From positions 1 to 64,000 of the forward strand of contig NKPT01000011.1 of assembly GCA_002254845.1 (NCBI GenBank): 64,000 nt of DNA, written 5' to 3'. Made by a program: the position numbers and the translations under genes. This document shows positions 1 through 7,996 of the stretch, piece after piece; within the stretch, counting starts at the first letter, position 1; the number at the start of each line of letters is the position of its first letter. This stretch comes from Chloracidobacterium sp. CP2_5A. GTDB lineage: Bacteria > Acidobacteriota > Blastocatellia > Chloracidobacteriales > Chloracidobacteriaceae. The notes beneath the pieces are model-generated. The model had not been told where the DNA came from. It made no database searches and was given only the letters and a program-made list of their open reading frames with translations.

Positions 1-76
1 GAATGATGAAACTGATGAATGATGAAACTGATGAATGATGAAACTGATGAATGATGAAACTGATGAATGATGAAAC
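1..76. repeat. 16-bp tandem repeat at the window edge
   Basis: Four perfect copies of the 16-bp unit GAATGATGAAACTGAT (1-16, 17-32, 33-48, 49-64) are followed by a partial copy (65-76). The array lies just past the stop of the PP2C gene, which reads leftwards and ends at 94. The unit is AT-rich against a GC-rich background and is not a multiple of three, so it is unlikely to be coding on either strand. It begins at the first base of the window, so its true length is unknown. Confidence 0.95.
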
Positions 77-93
77 CCATCGCCCCTGAGCCA

Positions 94-1833
94 TTACGGG
101 CGAGCGCCCGGCCATTGCAAAGCGTTGGGAAGCATCTCCTGAATGCCGCGCTCAATTGCTTCGTCAAGCGACTCCGTTCCCGGACGCTTTTTCCCAATCG
201 GCGCTTTCCGCTTGCGCAGCGGCTCGGGAAGCTCGCTCAGCCACTTTGAGATAGCGACGACTTCCCTTTCAATGTCCGCCACCGACAGGTCTCCCGGCTC
301 GGCTTCCCGGCGGCGATGGCGACCAAGCGCCTCCTTGAGCTTTTTCAATTGGTCGCATTTTTCCTCACAGGCTTTTCGCTCCGCCTCGTGGACGGATAGC
401 CCCTCCATACGGCGAGCGAGGTCATCGGCCTGCCGCTCGGCGAGTTCCAGTTTTTTCTCGACTTCATCGAGTATAGGCCCATCGGCGCGCCCGATGCCGC
501 TGGAAGGATTGCTGGGAGGACTAGCCGGCGACGGCGCTGGCGCGGCAACTGGCGGCGGCGCGGACGGGGAAGCTTCCGGGGATGGATTTTTTCCGAGGTC
601 GCGCACAGCGGCGGCGCGCGATTGCAAAATCCAGAGCATCGCGCCCGCCCCGGCGAGAACAATCCCGGCGACGGCGACGAGGGCTAACAAAACAACGAGC
701 TTCCCGCTCGTTGGACTTCGCGGGGCCGCCGTCGGCGTCACAGGCTCGGTGACAAGCGCCGGCGAACCCTCAGGTAGCGGGCTTAGCTGACCGGAAGACA
801 AACCGCCGCCCGCCGCGCTCTCATTGACCGGAGCCAGTCCGTCCGAGCTGGCATTGGCTTGACGCGTTACGACGCTGAGGCTTGAAAGCGTCTGGCCGCC
901 GTGAAGCTCCGCCGTGACGCGCCCCCTTTCAAAAGGGATGGTGGCGTCGCCAGAGGATGGCGCGGAGGCGAACACCTGCGTCACGCGGGACGAAGCGGAC
1001 GCTTCTCCCGCTGCGGAAGGCAGCAGCTGGGCAATCAAGACCGTGATGTTGTCTTCCCCTCCGCGTTCATTGGCGAGCTTCACCAAGGCTTCCGCGGCCG
1101 CGTCTAACGACTCGGCCGCGGAGACCTGAGCCAGCAACTCATGCTCCTCGACTTTGTTGGAAAGCCCGTCGCTGCATAAGAGAAAAATGTCGTTGGGCTG
1201 AACTCCCTCGACGGTAATATCCGTGTTGACCGCCCGCTGCGTGCCGAGCGCCTGAAGGATCACATTATTGGGCACATTGGCCACCTGCATGCCGGCTTTT
1301 TTGGCGGCATTCGCCCATGATTGATCCTCGGTGAGCTGACGAATCGCGCCGCCGCGAATGAGGTAGGCCCGCGAATCGCCAACCTGCGACACAACCGCTT
1401 CGTGGCCAGAGAGGTGAATCGCCGTCAACGTCGCGCCAAGCCCGCGAATGGCGCTTTCATTCTGCGACCGGTCCCAAATCGCCGCGTTGGCCCTGTCGGC
1501 AGCCAGTCGCATGGCATCGCGCGAAGCCAGGCCAGCGCTCATTTGGCGCCCCATCTCGCGCGAGACGATCTCGACCGCCATCTCGCTGGCAACCTCTCCA
1601 GCCGCCGCGCCGCCCATCCCATCGCTCACAATGAGAAGCGTTCCCAAAGGGCCAAGGGGATGCTGCGCGACATCCGGGGACAGCGTCGCCTCGCGATGAG
1701 CCAGCCCTAGTCGCTGCCGGGTTAGGTCGACGACCTGGAGGTTGTCTTCATTGCCAGCGCGCCGCATCCCGACATCGGTGCACGCCGAAATCGAGACCCA
1801 TAGCTCTGGCGTTTTGGATACGGAAGCAGCCAC
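94..1833 (-). CDS. PP2C-family Ser/Thr phosphatase with a membrane anchor
   Basis: A 579-residue metal-dependent protein phosphatase, predicted to reverse Hanks-type kinase phosphorylation. The catalytic domain spans about residues 10-270 and has the expected metal-binding landmarks: RRAGNED near 24-30, DGMGG at 71-75, GDSRAYL at 152-158, SDGLSNKV at 221-228 and GGEDNITV at 258-265. A linker leads to one membrane helix at about 379-403. Beyond it lie a Pro/Ala-rich stretch and a charged, probably coiled-coil tail rich in Glu, Lys and Arg. PP2C enzymes anchored this way are known from bacterial kinase/phosphatase pairs; the tail outside the membrane is less usual. The start is GTG, with GAGGA five bases upstream. 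It lies 91 bases downstream of the FHA gene and probably shares its transcript. Confidence 0.93.
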   Translation of the reverse strand: MAASVSKTPELWVSISACTDVGMRRAGNEDNLQVVDLTRQRLGLAHREATLSPDVAQHPLGPLGTLLIVSDGMGGAAAGEVASEMAVEIVSREMGRQMSAGLASRDAMRLAADRANAAIWDRSQNESAIRGLGATLTAIHLSGHEAVVSQVGDSRAYLIRGGAIRQLTEDQSWANAAKKAGMQVANVPNNVILQALGTQRAVNTDITVEGVQPNDIFLLCSDGLSNKVEEHELLAQVSAAESLDAAAEALVKLANERGGEDNITVLIAQLLPSAAGEASASSRVTQVFASAPSSGDATIPFERGRVTAELHGGQTLSSLSVVTRQANASSDGLAPVNESAAGGGLSSGQLSPLPEGSPALVTEPVTPTAAPRSPTSGKLVVLLALVAVAGIVLAGAGAMLWILQSRAAAVRDLGKNPSPEASPSAPPPVAAPAPSPASPPSNPSSGIGRADGPILDEVEKKLELAERQADDLARRMEGLSVHEAERKACEEKCDQLKKLKEALGRHRRREAEPGDLSVADIEREVVAISKWLSELPEPLRKRKAPIGKKRPGTESLDEAIERGIQEMLPNALQWPGARP

Positions 1834-1872
1834 CCATTCCTCACAACATAAAGAGCTTCAGCGTTTCTCTTC

Positions 1873-1918
1873 AGCTGGCTCCTGCGGCTGACAGGCGAGC
1901 GCAGTTGCCAAGCCAGCT
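1873..1918 (-). terminator. Two-level inverted repeat between FHA and PP2C genes
   Basis: AGCTGGCT (1873-1880) pairs with AGCCAGCT (1911-1918). Inside, CTGCG (1882-1886) pairs with CGCAG (1900-1904). There is no U-tract on either side, so this may be a partial terminator, attenuator or processing structure that lowers PP2C expression relative to the FHA gene. The function is inferred. Confidence 0.35.
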
Positions 1919-1924
1919 CGCGCC

Positions 1925-2725
1925 TTACGCCTCAAAGCGAAATAACTGCTTGCCAATCAATATAATATCGCCGGACTTGAGCGTAACCGGCCCGTCTATT
2001 TTCTTGAAGGTGCCGTTACGCGAGTTCTCATCTTGAAGAATAAACTCGTCGCCGCGCCGGATGATACGGGCGTGGCGACCCGACATGTAACCGTCATGCG
2101 GAAACTTGATGTCGCCCGTATTGCGGCCAATGGTCAGCTCATCGCCTTTGATCTCATATGTTTCGCCTTCGCTGCCGCCTTCCTGAATCAGAAACAGGCG
2201 CGCCGTTCGCCCTCGCGGGCGCTCGGAAGCGCGCACAATGGTTTTCATCAGCGGCGAGGGGAGCGGCGCGCCACAGCCTGCGCAGAAGTGGCTCGCGGAA
2301 GGGTTGACCTTGCCACATTGCTCGCAAACGACCGTGTCAGCCCCCTCCGCAAGCGGAGCGCGGGCGACGACCGTCGGGGGCACCGCCGGCTGGGCGACCA
2401 CCGTCGGGGGCACCGCCGGCTGGGCGACCACCGTCGGGGGCACCGCCGGCTGGGCGACCACCGTCGGAGGGACGGGTGGCGGCGCGGCCACGGCCGGCTG
2501 CGCCAGGATCGTCGGCGGAATAACTGGCAGCGATGGCTGCGCCACGACAGTTGGCGGAATCTCAGCGCGATGCCCGGAGGCCGATCCGCTTGGCGGCGCT
2601 ATCCGAGCCGACGCCGCTGGCTCGAGCCTGAGCGGAGAGCCGCACTGTTGACAATACAGCCAATCCGTAGCGTTCGGCGCGCCACATACAGAGCAAGCGA
2701 TTTCACCCGAAGTGTTTGATGCCAT
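1925..2725 (-). CDS. FHA-domain protein with two zinc ribbons
   Basis: A 266-residue cytoplasmic phospho-reader. Two Cys4 zinc-ribbon-like motifs are visible: C11/C14/C25/C28 and C134/C137/C148/C151. Between them is a Pro/Val/Ala linker built from a repeated ten-residue unit (VPPTVVAQPA). The C-terminal FHA domain (about 175-266) has the phosphothreonine-binding signature: GR at 200-201, SGRH at 215-218 and NSRNGT at 234-239. FHA domains bind phosphothreonine, so with the PP2C gene directly downstream the pair probably belongs to the Ser/Thr phosphorylation network whose kinases are scattered through this window. The protein has no membrane segment. The partner protein cannot be told from sequence. 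Confidence 0.9.
   Translation of the reverse strand: MASNTSGEIACSVCGAPNATDWLYCQQCGSPLRLEPAASARIAPPSGSASGHRAEIPPTVVAQPSLPVIPPTILAQPAVAAPPPVPPTVVAQPAVPPTVVAQPAVPPTVVAQPAVPPTVVARAPLAEGADTVVCEQCGKVNPSASHFCAGCGAPLPSPLMKTIVRASERPRGRTARLFLIQEGGSEGETYEIKGDELTIGRNTGDIKFPHDGYMSGRHARIIRRGDEFILQDENSRNGTFKKIDGPVTLKSGDIILIGKQLFRFEA
2361..2472 (-). repeat. 30-bp in-frame tandem repeat in the FHA gene
   Basis: Three identical 30-bp units (2371-2400, 2401-2430, 2431-2460) are flanked by diverged partial copies. Each encodes ten residues of the linker between the zinc ribbons. The identity at DNA level points to recent slippage or unequal exchange, so linker length may vary between strains. Confidence 0.95.
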
Positions 2726-3029
2726 ACCGATCTCGCAAGTTAGGGTCTAGCCGCGCAACTCGATGTAGAAATATGGAATTGCCTTGCCGCAACTATGATA
2801 CACCGCCTAAGCGATACGCCCAGCCTATCGAGACGGACGCGCTGATGAGAGTTGATGGCGACGCGTGAATATACATACGCCCGAATCAGCAAAACAAGTT
2901 GAAATCCGCTAATAACTCATGCGGCTAAACTCATGCGGCGCGATGTGTGGCAAACTCGGCGACGCAGCGGCCGCGCGCCCAATAACTTACGGCTTGCCCT
3001 CGCCATCCTATGACCGCGCTTTTTTGATT
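2726..3029. promoter_or_regulatory. Divergent FHA/tyrS intergenic region
   Basis: 304 bases separate two divergently transcribed genes and must hold both promoters. It is more AT-rich than the surroundings. The clearest structure is a 12-bp direct repeat, AACTCATGCGGC at 2914-2925 and 2928-2939, about 90 bases upstream of the tyrS start. I see no T-box sequence and no convincing -35/-10 pair. Confidence 0.5.
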
Positions 3030-4355
3030 ATGACCACGCTTTTTGATGAGCTAACTTGGCGGCGGCTGATTCAAGACTACACGCCTGACCTGCCACAACA
3101 GATGGCGGAGCGCCGCGACCTGACGGTCTATGCCGGGTTCGACCCGACGGCCTCCAGCCTGCACGTTGGCAACCTGCTGCCGCTCATGACCCTGGCGCGC
3201 TTTCAGCGCGCTGGCTACCGGCCGCTCGCCCTGGCCGGCGGCGGAACTGGACTCATTGGCGACCCAAGCGGCAAGTCCGCCGAGCGCCCGCTGCTGGACG
3301 CCGACACCATCGCGGCGAATGTAGCGGCGATTGAACGCCTGTTGTCGCAATTCCTCGACTTCACAGGCGCGAATGCGGCGCGCGTCGTCAACAACGCCGA
3401 CTGGCTGGGCGATTTGCCGCTGTTGACCTTCCTGCGCGAAACAGGCAAGCATTTCTCCGTCAACATGATGCTTGGCAAGGAATCCGTTCGGCGGCGGCTT
3501 GAAACCGGCATTTCATACACTGAGTTCAGCTACATGCTGTTGCAGGCGCGCGACTACCTGGAGCTTTACGATCGCTATGACTGCACGCTCCAAATCGGCG
3601 GCAGCGATCAGTGGGGCAACATCACGGCCGGCATCGAGCTCATCCGCCGCATGCGCGGGCGCGTCGCCCACGGTCTCACCATCCCGCTCATTACCAAGGC
3701 GGACGGCGCGAAATTCGGAAAAACCGAGCAGGGGGCGGTGTGGCTGACGGCTGATCGAACCTCGCCCTATGAGTTTTACCAGTTCTGGTTCAATACCGAA
3801 GACGCGAGCGTGATCGGCTATCTCAAAGCTTTCACGTTTCTCTCCGCCGAGGAGATTGCCGAGCTGGAGTCCGCCGTGCTGACCCAGCCGGAAGCGCGGG
3901 CGGCGCAACGCGCGCTGGCCGCCGCGGTCACGACCTTTGTCCACGGGGACGCTGGACTGCGAACGGCGCTGGCTGCCACCAACATTCTGTTTGGCGGCAG
4001 CCCCATCGCCGACATTGACGCCGATACGCTGCTGGCGGTTTTCCATGACGCGCCTTCGACGGAGATTTCAGCGGCGATGTTCGCCGCGTCCGGGGCCTTG
4101 GTGATCGACCTGGCGGTTGCCGCCAAGCTGGCCGGCTCAAAAGGGGAAGCGCGGCGGCTGATCGAAGGCGGCGGCCTCTACTTCAACAACCGGCGCGTCG
4201 AGTCGGCTCACGCTCGCGTCACGCGCGAGCAACTCATTGGCGGGCAATACGGCGTGTTGCGCAAAGGCGCTCGCGCGTACCACTTGATTCGGCTGACGGA
4301 TACGCCAGCCAGCGCGCCAGCGCGCAGCGAGCAGCCAGCGCGCAGCGAGCCATGA
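3030..4355 (+). CDS. tyrS: Tyrosyl-tRNA synthetase
   Basis: Charges tRNA-Tyr with tyrosine in the cytoplasm. The 441-residue product is the usual length for the bacterial TyrRS family. The class I signature is HVGN at 45-48 (after AGFDPTASSL), the KMSKS-type loop is KFGKT near 228-232, and an S4 RNA-binding domain ends the protein (LAGSKGEARRLIEGGG onward). The frame is open upstream to 2919, but those codons do not resemble the family; MTTLFDELTW from 3030 is the expected N-terminus. Its stop overlaps the next gene's start in ATGA, so tyrS and the midA-like gene are translationally coupled. Confidence 0.96.
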   Translation: MTTLFDELTWRRLIQDYTPDLPQQMAERRDLTVYAGFDPTASSLHVGNLLPLMTLARFQRAGYRPLALAGGGTGLIGDPSGKSAERPLLDADTIAANVAAIERLLSQFLDFTGANAARVVNNADWLGDLPLLTFLRETGKHFSVNMMLGKESVRRRLETGISYTEFSYMLLQARDYLELYDRYDCTLQIGGSDQWGNITAGIELIRRMRGRVAHGLTIPLITKADGAKFGKTEQGAVWLTADRTSPYEFYQFWFNTEDASVIGYLKAFTFLSAEEIAELESAVLTQPEARAAQRALAAAVTTFVHGDAGLRTALAATNILFGGSPIADIDADTLLAVFHDAPSTEISAAMFAASGALVIDLAVAAKLAGSKGEARRLIEGGGLYFNNRRVESAHARVTREQLIGGQYGVLRKGARAYHLIRLTDTPASAPARSEQPARSEP

Positions 4356-5482
4356 CGAGCCTGGAAGAGCTTATCCGCGACCGCATTGCCCGCCAGGGGC
4401 CGCTGACATTCCGCGACTTTATGGCGCTGGCGCTTTACGACCCGCGGCATGGCTATTACGCCACGGCGAGCGACCGCATCGGCCGGCGCGGCGACTTCTA
4501 CACAGCGAGCAGCGTTTCCAATCATTTCGGCCGGCTGCTCGCCCGGCAGGCTCAGGCCATCTGGCAGGCGCTTGGGCAGCCGCCGGACTTCGCCATTGCG
4601 GAATGCGGCGCCGGCGCCGGCGACTTGGCAGCCGACTTGCTTGCCGAGTTGCGCGTTATCGCGCCGGATTGCTTTCGCCGGGCGCGCTATGTCATTTGCG
4701 AGACCAGCGCCGCGATGCGCGCCGCCCAGGCGGCGCGCTTGTCCGCCTTTGCCGCAATGGTCGCCTGGAGCGAGCTGGACGCGCTGGCGACGGCGCCTAT
4801 CACTGGATTGATATTTTCCAATGAGCTGATTGACGCGCTGCCGGTTCACCTGCTCGCCTGCCGCGGCGGGCGCTGGCGCGAAGGGCTGGTGACGGTCGGC
4901 AACGGCCGGCTTCAGCTTGTTTGGGAAGCGCCAACCCGGCCGCAGGACTTTGCCGACTACCTTGCTAAAGGGGAGCTCGCGCTGGGCGAGGGGGAGCAAT
5001 GCGAAATCGCGCTGGATGCCGCGGACTGGCTCGCCAAGGCCGCCGCCGCCCTTGGGCGCGGGTACCTTGTGACCATTGACTATGGCGACACCGGCGACCA
5101 TCTGAGCGGTCGCCCCGCCGGAACCTTGCGCTGCTTCGCGCGCCACCGGGTTTCAGAGGACGTGTTCGCCAACCTTGGTCAGCAGGACATTACAGCGGAC
5201 GCGAACTTCTCGGCGCTGATCAACTATGGAACGACCTACGGGCTGCGCGCCATCCAGCTCGCCCGCCAAGCTGACTATCTCCTGCAGCTCGGTCTGCTGG
5301 ACCTGCTTCAGGAAACCGTATTGGCGGGCGAAACGCCCGAGGCCGTCAAGGCGCGGCTGGCGCTCAAGCATTTTCTAGTGCCCGGCGGCTTTGGAGACCG
5401 GTTCAAGGTTCTGGCCCAAGCCAAGGGCGACGGGCTGCCACGCGACTTGCCGCGCCCGTCGCCCGCGCTACAGGCGACTTGA
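4352..5482 (+). CDS. MidA/NDUFAF7-family SAM-dependent methyltransferase
   Basis: A 376-residue protein of the COG1565 (DUF185) family. The N-terminal family signature is clear: FRDFMALALYDPRHGYY at about 20-36, then RGDFYTASSVSNHFGRLLA. The SAM-binding glycine motif AECGAGAGD is at about 83-91. The mitochondrial homologue NDUFAF7 methylates an arginine of complex I subunit NDUFS2; whether bacterial members do the same is not established. It follows tyrS with an ATGA overlap. Its 3' end overlaps the convergent ATPase gene by 15 bases (5468-5482). Confidence 0.9.
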   Translation: MTSLEELIRDRIARQGPLTFRDFMALALYDPRHGYYATASDRIGRRGDFYTASSVSNHFGRLLARQAQAIWQALGQPPDFAIAECGAGAGDLAADLLAELRVIAPDCFRRARYVICETSAAMRAAQAARLSAFAAMVAWSELDALATAPITGLIFSNELIDALPVHLLACRGGRWREGLVTVGNGRLQLVWEAPTRPQDFADYLAKGELALGEGEQCEIALDAADWLAKAAAALGRGYLVTIDYGDTGDHLSGRPAGTLRCFARHRVSEDVFANLGQQDITADANFSALINYGTTYGLRAIQLARQADYLLQLGLLDLLQETVLAGETPEAVKARLALKHFLVPGGFGDRFKVLAQAKGDGLPRDLPRPSPALQAT

Positions 5483-6430
5483 AAGCTCTTGAAGCAGCGG
5501 ATGGATCACCAGCGTTCGGTCTTCGTCATCGAGGGTATGCACGAGACAGTTCGCGTCCGCCAGCGACCGATAGAGCGCTCGGCTGGACAGCCCGCCCTCC
5601 CCGCTCTTCAGGAGCCGGACCGATTCCTCAAGCGGCGGCGCCAAGCGCCGCAGCCCCTCCCGCAGCAACGAAACGAGCGCCGATTCTCCAGCCGGCGCCA
5701 ACAAAGCATCGAAGTTCATGCGCAAGTATGATGGCAGGCCGTACGCAATCTGAAGAACCAAGTTGACGGCGGCGGCCTGTCCGTTTGTCCGCTCGACAAT
5801 GAGCCCCGCTTCATCGGCGCTCAGGTCATAGCGGGCGACCTGCGCGAAGTAGCCGACGACATCCTCGGCGTCAAAGCGCAGGTCCGCCTCGGTAATGTCA
5901 AGGCGGGCGACGCGCCCGCGAGCGGCGCGCTTGAAAAGCGGCGGGCGTTGCGTCGCGATGACAAGCTGCATCGGCGGGGTCAAGTCGGCCGCCACGTGCT
6001 CAACCAACTGATTGATCGCCGGCGCGTCCGCCACGCTCTCAAAGTTATCGAGAATCAGAATTTCGATGCCCAGCTCCCGCATGCCGCTCACGATCAGCTG
6101 CGCGGCCGGGCGGATGTCGCCCGGTTCAAGCACGTGGTAATCAGGCACTATCGGCAAGCGATAGAGCGCGGCGCACACATGGGCCGTGAAGGCGTTCAGC
6201 GCCGCGTCCGCCGCGTCTAGCGTCAGCCAGCCGGCCTGGCCGCCTGGACGATGCTTCACTGCGCTCAACAGGGTCGTTTTGCCGTAGCCGGATGGCGCTT
6301 CAACAACCACCAGCGGGACATGGAAGTGGCTCGCCAGCAGATTCCCCAAGTAAGCCCGGTGGTAGACCCGCCCATGCGGGCGCGCCGGCGCGCGCTTGGA
6401 TTGAAGCGGCGTTTCATCCGTCATGAACAT
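5468..6430 (-). CDS. MalT-like STAND ATPase lacking an HTH domain
   Basis: About 320 residues resembling the N-terminal ATPase part of MalT/LuxR-type ATP-dependent regulators. The Walker A motif is APSGYGKTT at 45-53, preceded by the typical hydrophobic VPLVVVE. A Walker B-like LILDNF lies at about 125-130, and the sensor region is IATQRPP. MalT-type proteins are about 900 residues, with TPR-like repeats and a LuxR HTH. Here the frame stops after the ATPase/winged-helix part, so this is a solitary ATPase, a truncated regulator, or a subunit acting with another protein. ATG 6430 or 6424 are both possible, with AGG a few bases upstream; the frame is open to 6463. It follows uspA on the same strand. 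Confidence 0.75.
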   Translation of the reverse strand: MFMTDETPLQSKRAPARPHGRVYHRAYLGNLLASHFHVPLVVVEAPSGYGKTTLLSAVKHRPGGQAGWLTLDAADAALNAFTAHVCAALYRLPIVPDYHVLEPGDIRPAAQLIVSGMRELGIEILILDNFESVADAPAINQLVEHVAADLTPPMQLVIATQRPPLFKRAARGRVARLDITEADLRFDAEDVVGYFAQVARYDLSADEAGLIVERTNGQAAAVNLVLQIAYGLPSYLRMNFDALLAPAGESALVSLLREGLRRLAPPLEESVRLLKSGEGGLSSRALYRSLADANCLVHTLDDEDRTLVIHPLLQELSSRL

Positions 6431-6496
6431 GCACCTAGCCTGTCGGCGCCCGGATGAAATCAACCGGATGCGCTCAAGGCACGGCTTGTTATCGCG

Positions 6497-6940
6497 CTAC
6501 TTGATAACCAAAACCGAGCAGTGCGCCCGGTGCATCACTCGATCACAAACGCTTCCCAGCAAAAATGAGGCAATCGGGCCGCGCCCGCGACTTCCCAGGA
6601 TAATGACGTCAAAGCCTTCGGTCTCCGCAACGGAGACAATCGTCGCCGCTGGCGGGCCGATCTCATAGCGAGTGACGCAGGTCGCGCCGGCTTCGCGAGC
6701 GACTTCGGCGGTTCGGTCAAGGACGACGGCGGCGGACTCGCGCTGAAAACGCTCGACCTTTTCCGGGTCTATCCCCAACTCGTATCCCGGCAAGCTGATG
6801 TAGGCCATCTCATTGAATGGCTCCATCACGAAGAGAATCGTAATGACGCCGCCTGTCTTGGCCGCTAAGGCCCCAGCGGCGCGGGCGGCTTTGAGCGCCG
6901 TTTCGGAACCATCCGTTGCCAGCAGTATGTTCTCAAACAT
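6497..6940 (-). CDS. Universal stress protein, UspA family
   Basis: A 147-residue single-domain Usp protein. It starts with the typical FENILLATDGS strand and ends with the ATP-binding signature GSRGRGPIASFLLGS followed by HCSVLVIK, so it should belong to the ATP-binding class. The start is fixed by a strong Shine-Dalgarno AAGGAG (6953-6948 on the minus strand), seven bases before ATG 6940; the GTG at 6946 lies too close to it. It sits 54 bases downstream of a Ser/Thr kinase and 66 bases upstream of the ATPase gene, so the three may be co-transcribed. Confidence 0.93.
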   Translation of the reverse strand: MFENILLATDGSETALKAARAAGALAAKTGGVITILFVMEPFNEMAYISLPGYELGIDPEKVERFQRESAAVVLDRTAEVAREAGATCVTRYEIGPPAATIVSVAETEGFDVIILGSRGRGPIASFLLGSVCDRVMHRAHCSVLVIK

Positions 6941-6994
6941 GGACACGCTCCTTGCCGCGCGCGGCGCCTCATCCAGTCGTCAAGCCTTTGCCGG

Positions 6995-7996
6995 TCAGCG
7001 TTTGCCGCCAAATACCCGGCTCCACAAGCCCCCTAGCCATCCCTTAGGCGGCGCGGCGTCCGCCGGGGCGGAAGCCGCCGCCGACTGACCAGCAAAGGCG
7101 GACGAAAGCATCTCCTGGGTCTTTTGCTTGCTGGCGGACTGAAAAGCCGCGAAAAACTCGCTGGCCGTCGCGTGTCGCTCCTGGGGATTTGACGCGAGCG
7201 CCTTGGCGAAAACGCCGTCAAGCGCGGCCGGAAGCGACGGGACAAGCGTTGTGACGGACGGCGGCGGCTTCATCTTCAGCTCCAGCATCTTTCGCAGGTC
7301 GTTGTGCTGGACCGGAGGCTTTCCGGTTAGCATTTCATAGGCCATGACCGCTAAGCTGTAGATATCGGCCTGCGGCGTCAGGGTCAACCCCATCAAGTGT
7401 TCCGGCGCCATGTAAAGCGGCGTGCCGAAGACCTGCCCCGTCGCCGTCAACTGGGAAACGTTTTCATCCGGCTGGAGAAGCTTCACAATGCCGAAGTCAA
7501 GGAGCTTGACAACGCGCCGGCCGCCCAGCTCGCCGACAATCACATTGGCCGGCTTGAGGTCACGGTGCAGCAGGCCGCGCCCGTGGGCCAGCCCAAGCGC
7601 GTCGCACAGCGGCTCCAGAACGAACAGGCACTCGTCAAGCGCGAGCTTGCCCGCCTGCGCCAGCCGAGCGGATAGCATCTCGCCCGGAACGTATTCCATG
7701 ACCATGAACAACAGCCCATCGGGCGTTTTTCCAAAGTCTTGGACGCGAACGATATTTGGGTGCGTCAGCTGCCCGCCGACCTGCGCCTCGCGCTGGAAGC
7801 GCTTGACTAGCGACTGGTCGGCAGTCAGCCCGGGCGAAAGCACCTTAATCGCCACCGAACTGCCGAGCGTGAGATGCGTCGCCAAAAAGACCGCCCCCAT
7901 GCCGCCGCTCCCGATCATTTTCTCGATCCGGTAGCTGTCCTTGAAGGTCTGCCCAATGAGCGACTTGTAAAACTCAACCGCGCCGGACGCCGCCAT
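6995..7996 (-). CDS. Hanks-type Ser/Thr protein kinase, cytosolic
   Basis: A 333-residue kinase with intact catalytic motifs: glycine loop IGSGGMGAVF at 28-37, ATP-anchoring lysine VAIKV (K51), HRDLKPAN at 144-151, DFG at 167-169 and GTPLYMAPE in the activation segment. A short, low-complexity Ala/Pro tail follows the kinase domain. It has no membrane helix, unlike its upstream neighbour. The stop of that neighbour and this ATG overlap as TGATG, indicating translational coupling, so the two kinases are probably made together and may phosphorylate each other or shared targets (inference). Confidence 0.94.
   Translation of the reverse strand: MAASGAVEFYKSLIGQTFKDSYRIEKMIGSGGMGAVFLATHLTLGSSVAIKVLSPGLTADQSLVKRFQREAQVGGQLTHPNIVRVQDFGKTPDGLLFMVMEYVPGEMLSARLAQAGKLALDECLFVLEPLCDALGLAHGRGLLHRDLKPANVIVGELGGRRVVKLLDFGIVKLLQPDENVSQLTATGQVFGTPLYMAPEHLMGLTLTPQADIYSLAVMAYEMLTGKPPVQHNDLRKMLELKMKPPPSVTTLVPSLPAALDGVFAKALASNPQERHATASEFFAAFQSASKQKTQEMLSSAFAGQSAAASAPADAAPPKGWLGGLWSRVFGGKR

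Noticed and set aside
1..76. Box C (ATGATGA) and box D (CTGA) motifs in the 16-bp repeat, resembling C/D-box guide RNA
   Set aside because: The boxes are only two bases apart in each unit, leaving no room for a guide, and such RNAs are archaeal or eukaryotic.
2371..2460. Three 30-bp repeats as a CRISPR array
   Set aside because: The copies are contiguous without spacers and lie in frame inside the FHA gene.
2726..3029. T-box riboswitch upstream of tyrS
   Set aside because: No T-box consensus or antiterminator hairpin with a U-tract is seen.
6954..6965. GCCGCGCGCGGC palindrome between the kinase and uspA genes as a terminator
   Set aside because: The stem is very short with no loop room or U-tract, and uspA has a ribosome site consistent with co-transcription.
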